A stretch of 64,000 nucleotides of DNA from the NCBI GenBank assembly GCA_963797255.1, contig CAWCOV010000017.1, positions 62,001 through 126,000 on the forward strand, in the 5' to 3' direction. The notes below the pieces were generated by a model. The model ran no database searches and was not told where the DNA came from. It saw only the letters and a list, made by a program, of their open reading frames with translations. Positions 54,070 through 62,399 of the stretch are shown here, in pieces. Source of the stretch: JANXZS01 sp963797255. GTDB taxonomy: Bacteria > Acidobacteriota > Terriglobia > Terriglobales > Acidobacteriaceae. Numbering within the stretch: position 1 is the stretch's first letter; each line of letters opens with the position of its first letter. Position numbers and translations under genes: made by a program.

Positions 54070-56391
54070 TCAGGTCGGCGTTCGCAGGAGCAGGTAGCCG
54101 CCAGCCAGCCCAAAAAGCAGATCAGGGGACCAGGCCGCCATCATGGCAGGTAGCATGTTGGCATTCCCCATCGCATCAAATGTCCCCGCGACCACCCAGT
54201 AGGCAATAGCCACGCCAATAGCGACGGCAACGCCGGTAAGGGATCCGCGACGCCCCATGGAGAGTGCAAACGGAACGGCCAAAATTGCCATGACCAGCGT
54301 GACCAGTGGATAGGCGAGTTTGCGATTCAATTGGACGCGGAGCCGCATGGTGTCAAAGCCGCTTTGGCTGAGGTCTCGAATATATCGTCGTAGTTCCTCA
54401 AAACTCATTTCCTGCGATTGACGGCTCTCTTTCTTGAAATACGAAGGTTCTTCCGCGATCTCGGCGAAGCTTCTTACGTCAAAAGGTTGATATCCGGTGA
54501 TGGCTTCGCCATGAAAAGTGCGCTCCCATCCTGACTCGAAGACCCAGCGATGCAGTTGTGGCTCCCAGTGCGCACTAGACCCAAAGATTCGACGCGAAAC
54601 TGAGAAGTTCTCCGGATCAAATTCAAAGACGCTGATGTTGGCGAATTTATCGTTGTCAGGGTCGAAGAACTGGTAATAGAAAATGCGTCCGGGCTTACCC
54701 GGTTCCTGATGTCCGAACATCCACTTCTGGTCAGGGCGCAGGAAGGTCTGCGCTGGCTTACCTTTGATTGTGCTGCGCAAAGCTTCCTGGCGTCGATTTG
54801 CGCCCGGCAGATACAACTCGTCGAAGGCAAAGAGCGCGACCGCCAACATGCTGGCGATGACGAACACGGGCAGAACAACTCGATAGAGGCTGATGCCCGT
54901 TGCCTTCATTGCCGTCAACTCGTTCGTTCGATTCAGCACGCCAAAGGTCACCAGCACCGCGATCAGTACGCTTAGAGGCGTGATCGTGTAGATCATGCTG
55001 GGTGTCAGATTGATCAGGTATTCGCCGACCGTGACCAGCGCGGTCCGATTGCGAATGATGTCGCCAAGCAACTCAAAGAAGGTAAATACCAGAAGAAGTA
55101 AAACGAAACTGATAAGCACCAATCCAAAGGTTGTGATGAATTCCCGAAGTACATAGTCGTCGAGAATGAGCGGAAACCTGCTCTTCTCTGCGCGGTGGCG
55201 CCGGGAAAGGGTACTGGAAGTGGATGCAACAGCGACCTTCTCCGTTGAATCGTCTTTTCGCCGGGAAGAAAGGGAAGAGAACAGCGTGATCAGCCTGCCA
55301 CCGGTCGCCATCTGTCGCAGAAGGAGAAGACCGCAAACAGCGAAGACGAAATTAGCCATCCACACGCCGACGAATACGGGGAGTTTATTCTGGCGGCCAA
55401 GCGCGACACCCGTTGACGAGAGAAAATAGTAGAAAAATACCAGCGCAATCGTAAGTACAAATCCAGCGCTCTTTCCTCCGCGCTTGGATGACACGCCAAG
55501 CGGAACTCCGATCAACATTAGGACCAGACACGCGGCTGGGTAAGCGAAGCGCTTGTTCAACTCAATGAGATACCACTTGCCGCCCGGCCCCTTCGACTTT
55601 TCCAGTAGAACACGGTTAGACATAGCCAGCAGTGGGGTCTCACTCCTGCTCGCTCGGGCGTTGCTTTGGGTCCCGATCTGGACCGGCAAATCCGTATCGC
55701 TGAAAGTCGAAATGCTGTATTGCCCGGGATCGTTCGTCTGCGATTCATGCTGGGATCCGTTGCGAAGGCGCATGCGGACCGTTTGATCGTCGCCACTCAC
55801 GACCGTTGCCGACTCGGCTGTTGTGACCTTCGGTGAAGAAGGATTGCTTAGATCGGCGAGAAAGATGCGCCGCCAATTCGAGGACTCTGAGGCGGGCTTT
55901 ACATCTTGCACGTAGAGTACGTAATTCTTGAAGTCTTCATAGAAGACTCTCGGTTGTACCTCGAAGGAGGCTTGCGAGTTCTTTAAGGAATTCTCCAGGT
56001 TGAGCAGAGCTCGCGCGGATTTCGGAGCCAGGAAAAGGGAATTGACCAACCCGACGGCGAAAGCCAAAATCGCAACCGCGGAAATAATTCGGACGAAAGT
56101 CCAGACCCCGATACCCGAGGCACGCATCGCCGTGATTTCGCTGTCCGCCGCAAGTCGACCAAGTCCCAGCAAGATCCCGACAAGGACCGCCATGGGGATG
56201 GTGACTGTAAAGGTGTTTGGCAGGGTCAGCAGAAATACTTCAAAAACGCTGGTGAGCGATGCGCTGTTTCGAACCACCAGTTCAAGAATTCGGCCCAGGT
56301 CTCGCATGAACAAGATGAAGGTGAACAGCGCCCCGCCAATCAAGGCGTGCGAGAGGACTTCTTTCAAGATGTATCGCGTCAGAATGCGCAC
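54070..56391 (-). CDS. LptF-LptG fusion, LPS transport permease
   Basis: 773 residues containing two consecutive YjgP/YjgQ domains, each normally a separate protein of about 360 residues. Residues 1-355 (RILTRYILKEVLSHALIGGALFTFILF, then the periplasmic beta-jellyroll, then RFAYPAACLVLMLIGVPLG) are LptF-like. Residues about 405-773 (LDDYVLREFITTFGLVLISFVLLLLVFTFFELL, then NRKLAYPLVTLVMAILAVPFAL) are LptG-like. A hydrophilic linker of about 35 residues joins them. The pair forms the permease that, with the LptB ATPase, extracts LPS from the inner membrane. No stop or weak spot separates the halves, so this is one polypeptide. It lies upstream of the ABC exporter on the same strand. Confidence 0.9.
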   Translation of the reverse strand: MRILTRYILKEVLSHALIGGALFTFILFMRDLGRILELVVRNSASLTSVFEVFLLTLPNTFTVTIPMAVLVGILLGLGRLAADSEITAMRASGIGVWTFVRIISAVAILAFAVGLVNSLFLAPKSARALLNLENSLKNSQASFEVQPRVFYEDFKNYVLYVQDVKPASESSNWRRIFLADLSNPSSPKVTTAESATVVSGDDQTVRMRLRNGSQHESQTNDPGQYSISTFSDTDLPVQIGTQSNARASRSETPLLAMSNRVLLEKSKGPGGKWYLIELNKRFAYPAACLVLMLIGVPLGVSSKRGGKSAGFVLTIALVFFYYFLSSTGVALGRQNKLPVFVGVWMANFVFAVCGLLLLRQMATGGRLITLFSSLSSRRKDDSTEKVAVASTSSTLSRRHRAEKSRFPLILDDYVLREFITTFGLVLISFVLLLLVFTFFELLGDIIRNRTALVTVGEYLINLTPSMIYTITPLSVLIAVLVTFGVLNRTNELTAMKATGISLYRVVLPVFVIASMLAVALFAFDELYLPGANRRQEALRSTIKGKPAQTFLRPDQKWMFGHQEPGKPGRIFYYQFFDPDNDKFANISVFEFDPENFSVSRRIFGSSAHWEPQLHRWVFESGWERTFHGEAITGYQPFDVRSFAEIAEEPSYFKKESRQSQEMSFEELRRYIRDLSQSGFDTMRLRVQLNRKLAYPLVTLVMAILAVPFALSMGRRGSLTGVAVAIGVAIAYWVVAGTFDAMGNANMLPAMMAAWSPDLLFGLAGGYLLLRTPT

Positions 56392-56432
56392 AGGTATTGA
56401 ACCATCCTAAGTTTACAGGACCTTAGGCACAA

Positions 56433-56774
56433 CTAGCGCGTGTGCAAAAATACCAGGTCCAGCAACTCGTCATACATCTCTTCCGCCTCGGTCGATCCTT
56501 TCCGGATCGCGTCACTGGCACAATTCTTCAGGTGATTGCGCATTAATTGCCGGCTCACCCCTCGGAGAGCCTGTTGCACCGAACCTACCTGTACCAGGAC
56601 ATCGGCGCAATACCTCTCAGACTCCACCATCTTCGCCAAACCGCGCACCTGGCCTTCAATGCGTGCGAGGCGACGCAGCGTAGCTGCCTTTACTTCCGGA
56701 TCGACCGAAAGCGCCTTTCGATCCGGTCCGCACGCGCAGCTCTTTCCTGAAATCGTCGACCTTCGAATGGACAC
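56433..56774 (-). CDS. csoR: CsoR-type copper-sensing transcriptional repressor
   Basis: 113 residues of the CsoR/RcnR (DUF156) fold. The Cu(I) ligands sit at Cys56, His81 and Cys85, with the exact 25- and 4-residue spacings of mycobacterial CsoR. An extra N-terminal Cys-Ala-Cys (CACG) is unusual. Copper-free CsoR binds the operator and represses copper efflux genes. It is the last gene of copZ-copA-csoR. The start is GTG with AAGG closely upstream. Confidence 0.92.
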   Translation of the reverse strand: MSIRRSTISGKSCACGPDRKALSVDPEVKAATLRRLARIEGQVRGLAKMVESERYCADVLVQVGSVQQALRGVSRQLMRNHLKNCASDAIRKGSTEAEEMYDELLDLVFLHTR

Positions 56775-56795
56775 GAGCCTTGGGCAGGGTCATTG

Positions 56796-58379
56796 CTAGT
56801 CAAATCTCCTAAGTCTTAAGCTGTTGGCGAGTACGCTCACCGAGCTAAAAGCCATGGCTGCACTCGCCAGCGCCGGGCTGAGCAAAATATGTAAAGCGGG
56901 ATAAAGTACTCCTGCGGCGATCGGTATCCCCAGGAGGTTATAGCCAAGGGCCCACCCGAGATTCTGTCGCATCACCCGCAACGTCTGCCTCGCCAACCGA
57001 ATGGAAGTGACGACGGAATCAGGTTCGCCTCGCAGCAGAATCGCGTCGCCCGCTTCCAACGCCAAATCGGTGCCCCCTCCGATCGCGAGTCCCGCGTCGG
57101 CTTGAGCAAGCGCCGCTGCATCATTTATCCCGTCCCCAACCATCGTGACCTTGCGGCCCGTCTGCTGCAGCCTGCGAATTGTCTCCACCTTCATCTTCGG
57201 GAGGAGCCCTGCATGGATCTCACGAATGCCAACTTCCTTTCCCACCGCTGCCGCAGCGGCCTCACCATCTCCCGTCAGCATCACCGTTTCGACGTTCATT
57301 GCGTGCAGGGACGTTACCGTCGACTTCGCATTCCCGCGGATCGTGTCCCGTGCGGCAAGCCAACCGAGGAGCTGGTTACCCTGCGAAACATACAGCAAAG
57401 TTGTCCCGGGATTGAGATCTTCCCCGGTCATTGTCAAAGCCACCCCGGCCGACATCATCAGAGCGACGTTTCCCGCCGCCACGCGCAGCCCTTCGATTGA
57501 GCCCGTAATTCCCATCCCGGGCTGTACCTGCACATCGCTGGCTTCAACGATTTCGACATTGCTCTGTTTAGCGCGGTTGATCACGGCGTGGGCCAGTGGA
57601 TGCTCCGAGCGCTGTTCGAGCGACGCAGCAATTCGCAGCAGCGTTTTTTCATCCACATTAGGAGTACATCCAATTGCAACAATGGCTGGCTTGCCATGCG
57701 TCAAAGTCCCGGTTTTGTCGAATGCGACGGTATCTGTTCTGGCAAGCCGCTCAATGGCGTCGCCACCTTTAAACAGGATGCCCAGTTGTGCCCCGCGTCC
57801 CACCGCTACTGTGAGCGCCGCCGGCACCGCGAGGCCCATTGCGCACGGGCAGGCGATTACGAGGACGGCGATCGATATTGCAAAAGCCCTGCTTAAGCCA
57901 TCCGTCGGATCAAAAACGGCCCACGCGATAAAGGTAAGAGCGGCAAGCGCAAGCACGACCGGTACAAAGATGGAGCTTACTCGATCGGCCATCAGTTGCA
58001 TTGGTGCTTTGGAGGACTGCGCTTCCTGCATCAGGCGGAGCATCTGCCCCAATACGCTTTGTGATCCTACAGAAGTGGCGCGATACTCCATCGTTCCGTC
58101 GTAGTTCAGCGAGCCGCCAATCACACGATCAGCTTCGACTCTTGGCACTGGTGTCGATTCGCCAGTTATCAAGGACTCATCTACCGTGCTGCGCCCTTTC
58201 GTAATCACTCCATCCACAGGGACCCGTTCTCCTGGACGCACCACGACTACATCACCAGAGACGACAGAGGCCAGCGGTACTTCGACTTCAACGTCCCTGG
58301 CGAAGCAAGATCGCCGTCTGTGGTTGAAGGGCAGCAAAGGATCGCAAGGCGTCCACGGTTCTGCGCTTGGCCCGTGCAT
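56796..58379 (-). CDS. copA: Copper-exporting P-type ATPase CopA, C-terminal part (frameshifted from N-terminal part)
   Basis: From about 58297 down, this frame holds the second part of CopA: the actuator domain (VDESLITGES), the CPC metal-binding helix (IACPCAMGLAVP), the phosphorylation site DKTGTLTHGK, the ATP hinge GDGINDAAALAQAD, and the last helices with YN and MAFSSVSVLANSLRLR. These are Cu(I)-ATPase features. The leading 30 residues before DVEVEVP come from reading upstream DNA in the wrong frame and are not real. One extra base near 58295-58297 (GGG on the coding strand) separates it from the N-terminal part; removing it yields one continuous protein starting at 59079. Confidence 0.9.
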   Translation of the reverse strand: MHGPSAEPWTPCDPLLPFNHRRRSCFARDVEVEVPLASVVSGDVVVVRPGERVPVDGVITKGRSTVDESLITGESTPVPRVEADRVIGGSLNYDGTMEYRATSVGSQSVLGQMLRLMQEAQSSKAPMQLMADRVSSIFVPVVLALAALTFIAWAVFDPTDGLSRAFAISIAVLVIACPCAMGLAVPAALTVAVGRGAQLGILFKGGDAIERLARTDTVAFDKTGTLTHGKPAIVAIGCTPNVDEKTLLRIAASLEQRSEHPLAHAVINRAKQSNVEIVEASDVQVQPGMGITGSIEGLRVAAGNVALMMSAGVALTMTGEDLNPGTTLLYVSQGNQLLGWLAARDTIRGNAKSTVTSLHAMNVETVMLTGDGEAAAAAVGKEVGIREIHAGLLPKMKVETIRRLQQTGRKVTMVGDGINDAAALAQADAGLAIGGGTDLALEAGDAILLRGEPDSVVTSIRLARQTLRVMRQNLGWALGYNLLGIPIAAGVLYPALHILLSPALASAAMAFSSVSVLANSLRLRRFD

Positions 58380-59079
58380 CCAGCCAATTACCCATCAAGA
58401 GAAACCCGAGAATTAGCAATACTGATTCGTAATAGACTTCCGGGACCAATCCGTGGTGGAGAAACGCAGTTGGAAAGAAGGTGGCTGCGGCTGAGTACAC
58501 AAACGCAGCGCCAGTTCCAAGGGCCACCAGAGTGTTCATGTTCGTGCTTCGGTGAAGAAGGGCCTTCCAGGCGCGACCGTAGATCGGCCCACCAGCCCAA
58601 ATCATGCCAGCAAACGTTAAGAACAAGAGCGAGAGCCGAATTGCCTGCGGTGGAATTGCGTAGAGCCATGGAAAGATCCGTGTGAGCAGGTGATCCATGC
58701 CGAAGTGGTTCCCCGTCGTCATCAATGGCATGGATAGGAACATTGCCGCCGCACCGGCGACGAGTGTAGCAATGGCCTTTGCTCGCAAGTATTTCTCGCC
58801 GTCAGATGGCGTCTCAGTGCCGCTTTTCACCTCGCCAACTGCGGGCAATGTCGCCTCATACCCAGCATTGGCAACGGCCTCGACAAGTTCCGCTGGAGCG
58901 GATACCTCCGGATCAAAGACCACGCGAGCTGAGTGCGTCATGAGATTTACGCTGGCTTCCGACACGCCGGGCGTCTCCTTCAGAGCGTGCTCTACATGCG
59001 ACTGGCAGGCGGCACACGTCATTCCTGTGACGGGAAATGTGAGTGTGACCGTGCCTTTGGATTCGATCGCGGAGCTCAC
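58288..59079 (-). CDS. copA: Copper-exporting P-type ATPase CopA, N-terminal part
   Basis: This 263-residue piece starts with a GTG (GGAGA seven bases upstream, inside the copZ end). It holds one heavy-metal-associated domain (TGMTCAACQSHVEHAL) and the first four membrane helices (LVAGAAAMFLSMPL..., STNMNTLVALGTGAAFVYS, VLLILGFLLMGNWLDARAK). It stops prematurely at 58288 after LLRQGR, where the actuator domain should begin in the other frame. CopA pumps Cu(I) out of the cytoplasm. copZ ends two bases upstream, so the operon is tight. Confidence 0.9.
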   Translation of the reverse strand: MSSAIESKGTVTLTFPVTGMTCAACQSHVEHALKETPGVSEASVNLMTHSARVVFDPEVSAPAELVEAVANAGYEATLPAVGEVKSGTETPSDGEKYLRAKAIATLVAGAAAMFLSMPLMTTGNHFGMDHLLTRIFPWLYAIPPQAIRLSLLFLTFAGMIWAGGPIYGRAWKALLHRSTNMNTLVALGTGAAFVYSAAATFFPTAFLHHGLVPEVYYESVLLILGFLLMGNWLDARAKRRTVDALRSFAALQPQTAILLRQGR

Positions 59080-59081
59080 GT

Positions 59082-59291
59082 CTATGTCTCCAGGTGTGTC
59101 GGATATCCAGCTTTGGAGATGGCCGCTACTAAGGCAGAAGGCTCTGGGGCGGTATCGGTAAGGTGAACGCGAGCCGCACCGATCTGAACCTCATCCACAT
59201 GCACGCCTGCAATAGAGTTCAGCGTTTGCGTGACGCGGCGAACGCACGCCCCGCAATGCATATTCTCAATTCTGAGAACGACATCTTGCAT
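59082..59291 (-). CDS. copZ: CopZ-like copper chaperone (HMA domain)
   Basis: 69 residues forming one heavy-metal-associated domain: VVLRIENMHCGACVRRVTQTLNSI with the MHCGAC metal site. It binds Cu(I) and hands it to CopA. It sits directly before copA and is preceded by a likely CsoR site. Its stop is two bases from the copA GTG. Confidence 0.92.
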   Translation of the reverse strand: MQDVVLRIENMHCGACVRRVTQTLNSIAGVHVDEVQIGAARVHLTDTAPEPSALVAAISKAGYPTHLET

Positions 59292-59299
59292 TTTTCTAG

Positions 59300-59316
59300 A
59301 TACCCCCTCCCCCTAT
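59300..59316 (-). promoter_or_regulatory. Candidate CsoR operator before copZ
   Basis: ATACCCCCTCCCCCTAT lies in the 46-base gap between the response regulator stop and the copZ start. Its G-rich minus strand with a GGGGGTAT half resembles CsoR/RcnR-family operators, which are G-tract elements flanked by TA-rich ends. It overlaps the ribosome binding region of copZ. Confidence 0.4.
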
Positions 59317-59320
59317 CTTA

Positions 59321-59337
59321 CACCTGCTCGGCAGGTG
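59321..59337. repeat. Small hairpin just after the response regulator stop
   Basis: CACCTGC and GCAGGTG are exact inverted repeats around TCG. The element sits immediately downstream of the regulator's stop codon on the minus strand, before copZ. With no T-run it may be an RNA stabiliser or attenuator rather than a full terminator. Confidence 0.5.
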
Positions 59338-60093
59338 CTACTCTGCGTCGACGCTGGCAGAGGTGGCGAAGGGAAGAAATCTGTATCCGATGCCTCGAAC
59401 GGTCTGGAGATAAACCGGCCGTGACGGCTCATCTTCAATGTATCGACGCAGGCGAACCATAAAGTTGTCGATCGCGCGCGTATCTGTGTCTTCATGCACG
59501 CGCCACACTTGTTCCAGCAATTCCTTGCGGGAAATGATTCTTCCCTGATTCTGGACGAGATATCGAAGCAGGTCTCCCTCCATGAGGGTAAGGTGAGTTG
59601 TTTTTTCTGCGGAGATTAACTCGAGCGTCGCAAAGTTGATCGTGCGCCCGGAAAAGGTGAAATTTGCCACCTCATCGGTGGTCTGGACTGCACTCGCCGC
59701 AGCATCGGATCGCTGCCAGGCCATTCGACGCAACAGGCTTTTTAGTCGGGCAATCAATATCGAAAGGTCAAAGGGCTTTGCCAGGTAATCGTCCGCGCCT
59801 GCCGCAAATCCCTGCAATACATCTTCCGGCCTGCCACGAGCTGTAAGGATCATTACCGGGACATAATTCTGCTGCCGGCGCAGCTCTTCTACCACTTCAA
59901 ATCCGTTCTTACCCGGCAACATTACGTCGAGCAGAACCGCGTCAAAATTGGGGCCGGCGATGATTCTTTCAAGGGCGGTCTCGCCATCTCCGGCAATTTC
60001 AGCGGAGTATCCTTCGGCCTGCAAATTGAACATCAATCCCTGCGCTAAATGGGATTCATCTTCCACCACGAGAATGCGGAATGGCTCAGGCAT
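59338..60093 (-). CDS. OmpR/PhoB-family response regulator
   Basis: 251 residues: a receiver domain (ILVVEDESHLA, phospho-acceptor Asp in AVLLDVMLPGKNG, LTAR, and Lys in LAKPFD) and a winged-helix DNA-binding domain (LTLMEGDLLRYLVQNQGRIISRKELLEQVW, TVRGIGYRF). Its start overlaps the histidine kinase stop by eight bases, so the two form a cognate pair. The copper operon follows 46 bases later on the same strand; whether copper is its signal is unknown. Confidence 0.94.
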   Translation of the reverse strand: MPEPFRILVVEDESHLAQGLMFNLQAEGYSAEIAGDGETALERIIAGPNFDAVLLDVMLPGKNGFEVVEELRRQQNYVPVMILTARGRPEDVLQGFAAGADDYLAKPFDLSILIARLKSLLRRMAWQRSDAAASAVQTTDEVANFTFSGRTINFATLELISAEKTTHLTLMEGDLLRYLVQNQGRIISRKELLEQVWRVHEDTDTRAIDNFMVRLRRYIEDEPSRPVYLQTVRGIGYRFLPFATSASVDAE

Positions 60094-61027
60094 CGTGCGT
60101 TACCAGATTGGTTTCGACGGAGCGTTCAAGGAATCTCGGCAACTGCAATCGGAGTGTAGTGCCTTTTCCTTCTCCATCGCTAAAAGCAGTAGCGTCGCCG
60201 CCATGTTGCCGGGCGATCGTACGGACCAGGAAGAGGCCAAGCCCTGTGCCTTTCACTTTCAGCGTGCTCTTGTTGGGTACTCGGTAAAATCGGCGAAAGA
60301 TCCTCTTGATGTGTGCAGCAGGAATTCCCAGTCCATCATCCTTAACGTTCAGGACGATCCAGGCGTCATTTTGCACCTGCAGGCGAACACGCACATCCAC
60401 TTTTTGCGGAGAATACTTTACGGCATTCTCGAGAATGTTCATCACTGCGGTTCGAAGATCGTCGTGATTGCCACGAACGTTAAAGGCTTCCGCCTCCGTT
60501 GCAGCTTCCAATCGAACTGCGGTCTCCGGCAAATGGTGTCGCATTCGTGTGGTCTCGATGCACTCTTTTGCAAGTGCCAGCATGTCGACCGCAACCCGCA
60601 CCTGGTTTCTAGAATGCTGCCCAACCTCGCCAGCCTTTAGAACCTGTTCCACCGTAGCCAGAAGCCGTTCACTGTCGGCTAGCATAATTCCATAAAACTG
60701 CTGTCGCTGTTCTTCGCTCAACGCTCGTCGCTGCAGGGTCTCGAGATAAAGCCGGATGGAAGCGATCGGCGTCTTCAGTTCGTGTGTCACCGCGTTCAAA
60801 AAGCTGTCGTGGCGTTCATTTCGCCTGACTTCGCGAACCAGAAAAATCGTGTTCAGGATGAGGCCCGCAATCAAAACACCGAAGAAGGCGACGCCGAGAA
60901 TCAGCGGTACGATCTTGCGCCAGTTCAAAATCACCCAGGTGACGTTGAGCGTGATGGCCAGGGCCACCAGGCATACGCCAAGTGTGATGAAGAAGACGAT
61001 CGCAGGTCGGCGGCGTGTAATGCGCAT
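60086..61027 (-). CDS. Sensor histidine kinase
   Basis: 313 residues. Two membrane helices (about 10-32 and 38-62) with almost no periplasmic loop are followed directly by the HisKA domain (SFLNAVTHELKTPIASIRLYLETL, His acceptor) and the HATPase domain (NILENAVKYSP, DDGLGIPAAH, GTGLGLFLVRTI). There is no HAMP or PAS domain and no sizeable sensor, so it probably senses in the membrane or through a partner. That argues against a CusS-type copper sensor despite the neighbouring copper genes. Confidence 0.93.
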   Translation of the reverse strand: MRITRRRPAIVFFITLGVCLVALAITLNVTWVILNWRKIVPLILGVAFFGVLIAGLILNTIFLVREVRRNERHDSFLNAVTHELKTPIASIRLYLETLQRRALSEEQRQQFYGIMLADSERLLATVEQVLKAGEVGQHSRNQVRVAVDMLALAKECIETTRMRHHLPETAVRLEAATEAEAFNVRGNHDDLRTAVMNILENAVKYSPQKVDVRVRLQVQNDAWIVLNVKDDGLGIPAAHIKRIFRRFYRVPNKSTLKVKGTGLGLFLVRTIARQHGGDATAFSDGEGKGTTLRLQLPRFLERSVETNLVTHDA

Positions 61028-61119
61028 AGAAAGTTAAGGATAACCCGGCGCGAGTATATCCGATCAGGGCATGGCGGGACTCAGCTTTCGGCGTTTTCGT
61101 TTTTGGTGACCGAAAAGAG

Positions 61120-61158
61120 ATCGACCGCGGCGCACTTTAAAATGCGCTCGCGGTCGAA
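61120..61158 (-). terminator. Intrinsic terminator after the desaturase gene
   Basis: TCGACCGCGGCGCA and TGCGCTCGCGGTCGA pair with one bulged base around an eight-base A/T loop; on the minus strand TCTCTTTTC follows. It lies 30 bases after the desaturase stop. Confidence 0.7.
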
Positions 61159-61189
61159 AGTCCATGCTATCCCGGTTTTATACGTCGGT

Positions 61190-62146
61190 TTAAGCGGCTC
61201 CAGCGACCTTGGGATCTTCAGGGTCGAAGCGCGCAACCTTCACATTTTTCGCCAGACCGATCTTGCTCAAGAACAGAATGCCGTAATAGTTGGGATCGAA
61301 TTCGTACCAGGCCAATCCATGGCGAGCTGAAACAGGATGAGCGTGGTGATTGTTGTGCCAACCCTCGCCACCCGTGAGCAGGGCGACCCACCAGTTGTTG
61401 CGGGAATCGTCCTTTGTGGGGAAGCGCTTGGAACCCCACATGTGAGTGGCAGAATTGACCAGCCATGTGGCATGAAGACCGACAACCACGCGGAAGAAGA
61501 TGCCCCAAAGAACGAAGCTCCAGCCGCCGAAAAACAGCAGTCCCAGCCCGACTACCACAAGGGGTACCCAATGATATTTGCTGAGCGCGAGCATGAAGCG
61601 ATCTTTTGCGAGGTCCGGCGCGTAGCGGGAGAGGATGGATGTTTCCGAGTGCAGACCTGCGCCGCTCATAATCCAGCCCATATGCGACCACCATGCGCCG
61701 TCGTGTGGAGTGTGCGGGTCGCCCGGACGGTCGGTGATCTGGTGATGAATTCTATGTGTTGCAACCCAGAACATCGGCCCTCCTTCAAGCGAGAGCGTTC
61801 CGCAGATCGCGAGGAAGTATTCCACCCACTTGGGCGTCGTGTAGCCGCGATGGGTCAGCAGGCGATGGTAACCCATTCCGATGCCCATATTGATGGCAAA
61901 GAAGTAAAGAATTGCCGCAACAGCAACAGCTTTCCATGAAAAAAAGAAAAGCGCAGCAACAGCTCCAAGGTGAAAAGCGATCATAAAGGAAGTCGTTAAC
62001 CAGTTGCGAGACTGGCCCTGAGTTGCGCGGCCCAAGATCGTTGTCGTAACCGTTTGTGCACCGTTCGGCATCGTCTTTACATGCGACGCCTTTACGTCTT
62101 CAGTGCTGACGGTTTCGACTGGTCTTTCAAGCAGTTCTGCTGGCAT
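61190..62146 (-). CDS. Membrane acyl-CoA/fatty acid desaturase
   Basis: 318 residues. The three histidine boxes of the delta-9 desaturase family are present: GYHRLLTHRG, THRIHHQITD and GEGWHNNHHAHP, between four membrane helices. It introduces a double bond into acyl chains using a di-iron centre and O2, tuning membrane fluidity. The frame runs upstream to 62254, but the ATG at 62146 (MPAELLERP) with AAGAAG nearby is the likely start. Confidence 0.9.
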   Translation of the reverse strand: MPAELLERPVETVSTEDVKASHVKTMPNGAQTVTTTILGRATQGQSRNWLTTSFMIAFHLGAVAALFFFSWKAVAVAAILYFFAINMGIGMGYHRLLTHRGYTTPKWVEYFLAICGTLSLEGGPMFWVATHRIHHQITDRPGDPHTPHDGAWWSHMGWIMSGAGLHSETSILSRYAPDLAKDRFMLALSKYHWVPLVVVGLGLLFFGGWSFVLWGIFFRVVVGLHATWLVNSATHMWGSKRFPTKDDSRNNWWVALLTGGEGWHNNHHAHPVSARHGLAWYEFDPNYYGILFLSKIGLAKNVKVARFDPEDPKVAGAA

Positions 62147-62399
62147 ATATTCTTCTTTTGTCCTTTGTGGAAATGTTGCTGATGAACTCAACCGTATCAG
62201 TAGAGCGATGAACCGGTCCGTAACACTTTTGTAATGGCGTCGCGAGGAGTACAAAGGTTTGACCCGGGTAATGTGGCATCTTCATGAATCGGGGTCTTTA
62301 GTGCGAAAGCTGCTCGTATAAATAGTGAGTAAATGCAAGGCTCAGCAATGATTCAGGATGCATTGCGGAGTACAGTTTCTGGTGCATTGGAAAATCAAT

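Noticed and set aside
59338..61027. Copper-sensing CusRS two-component system
   Set aside because: The kinase has almost no periplasmic loop, unlike CusS; adjacency to copper genes alone is not enough.
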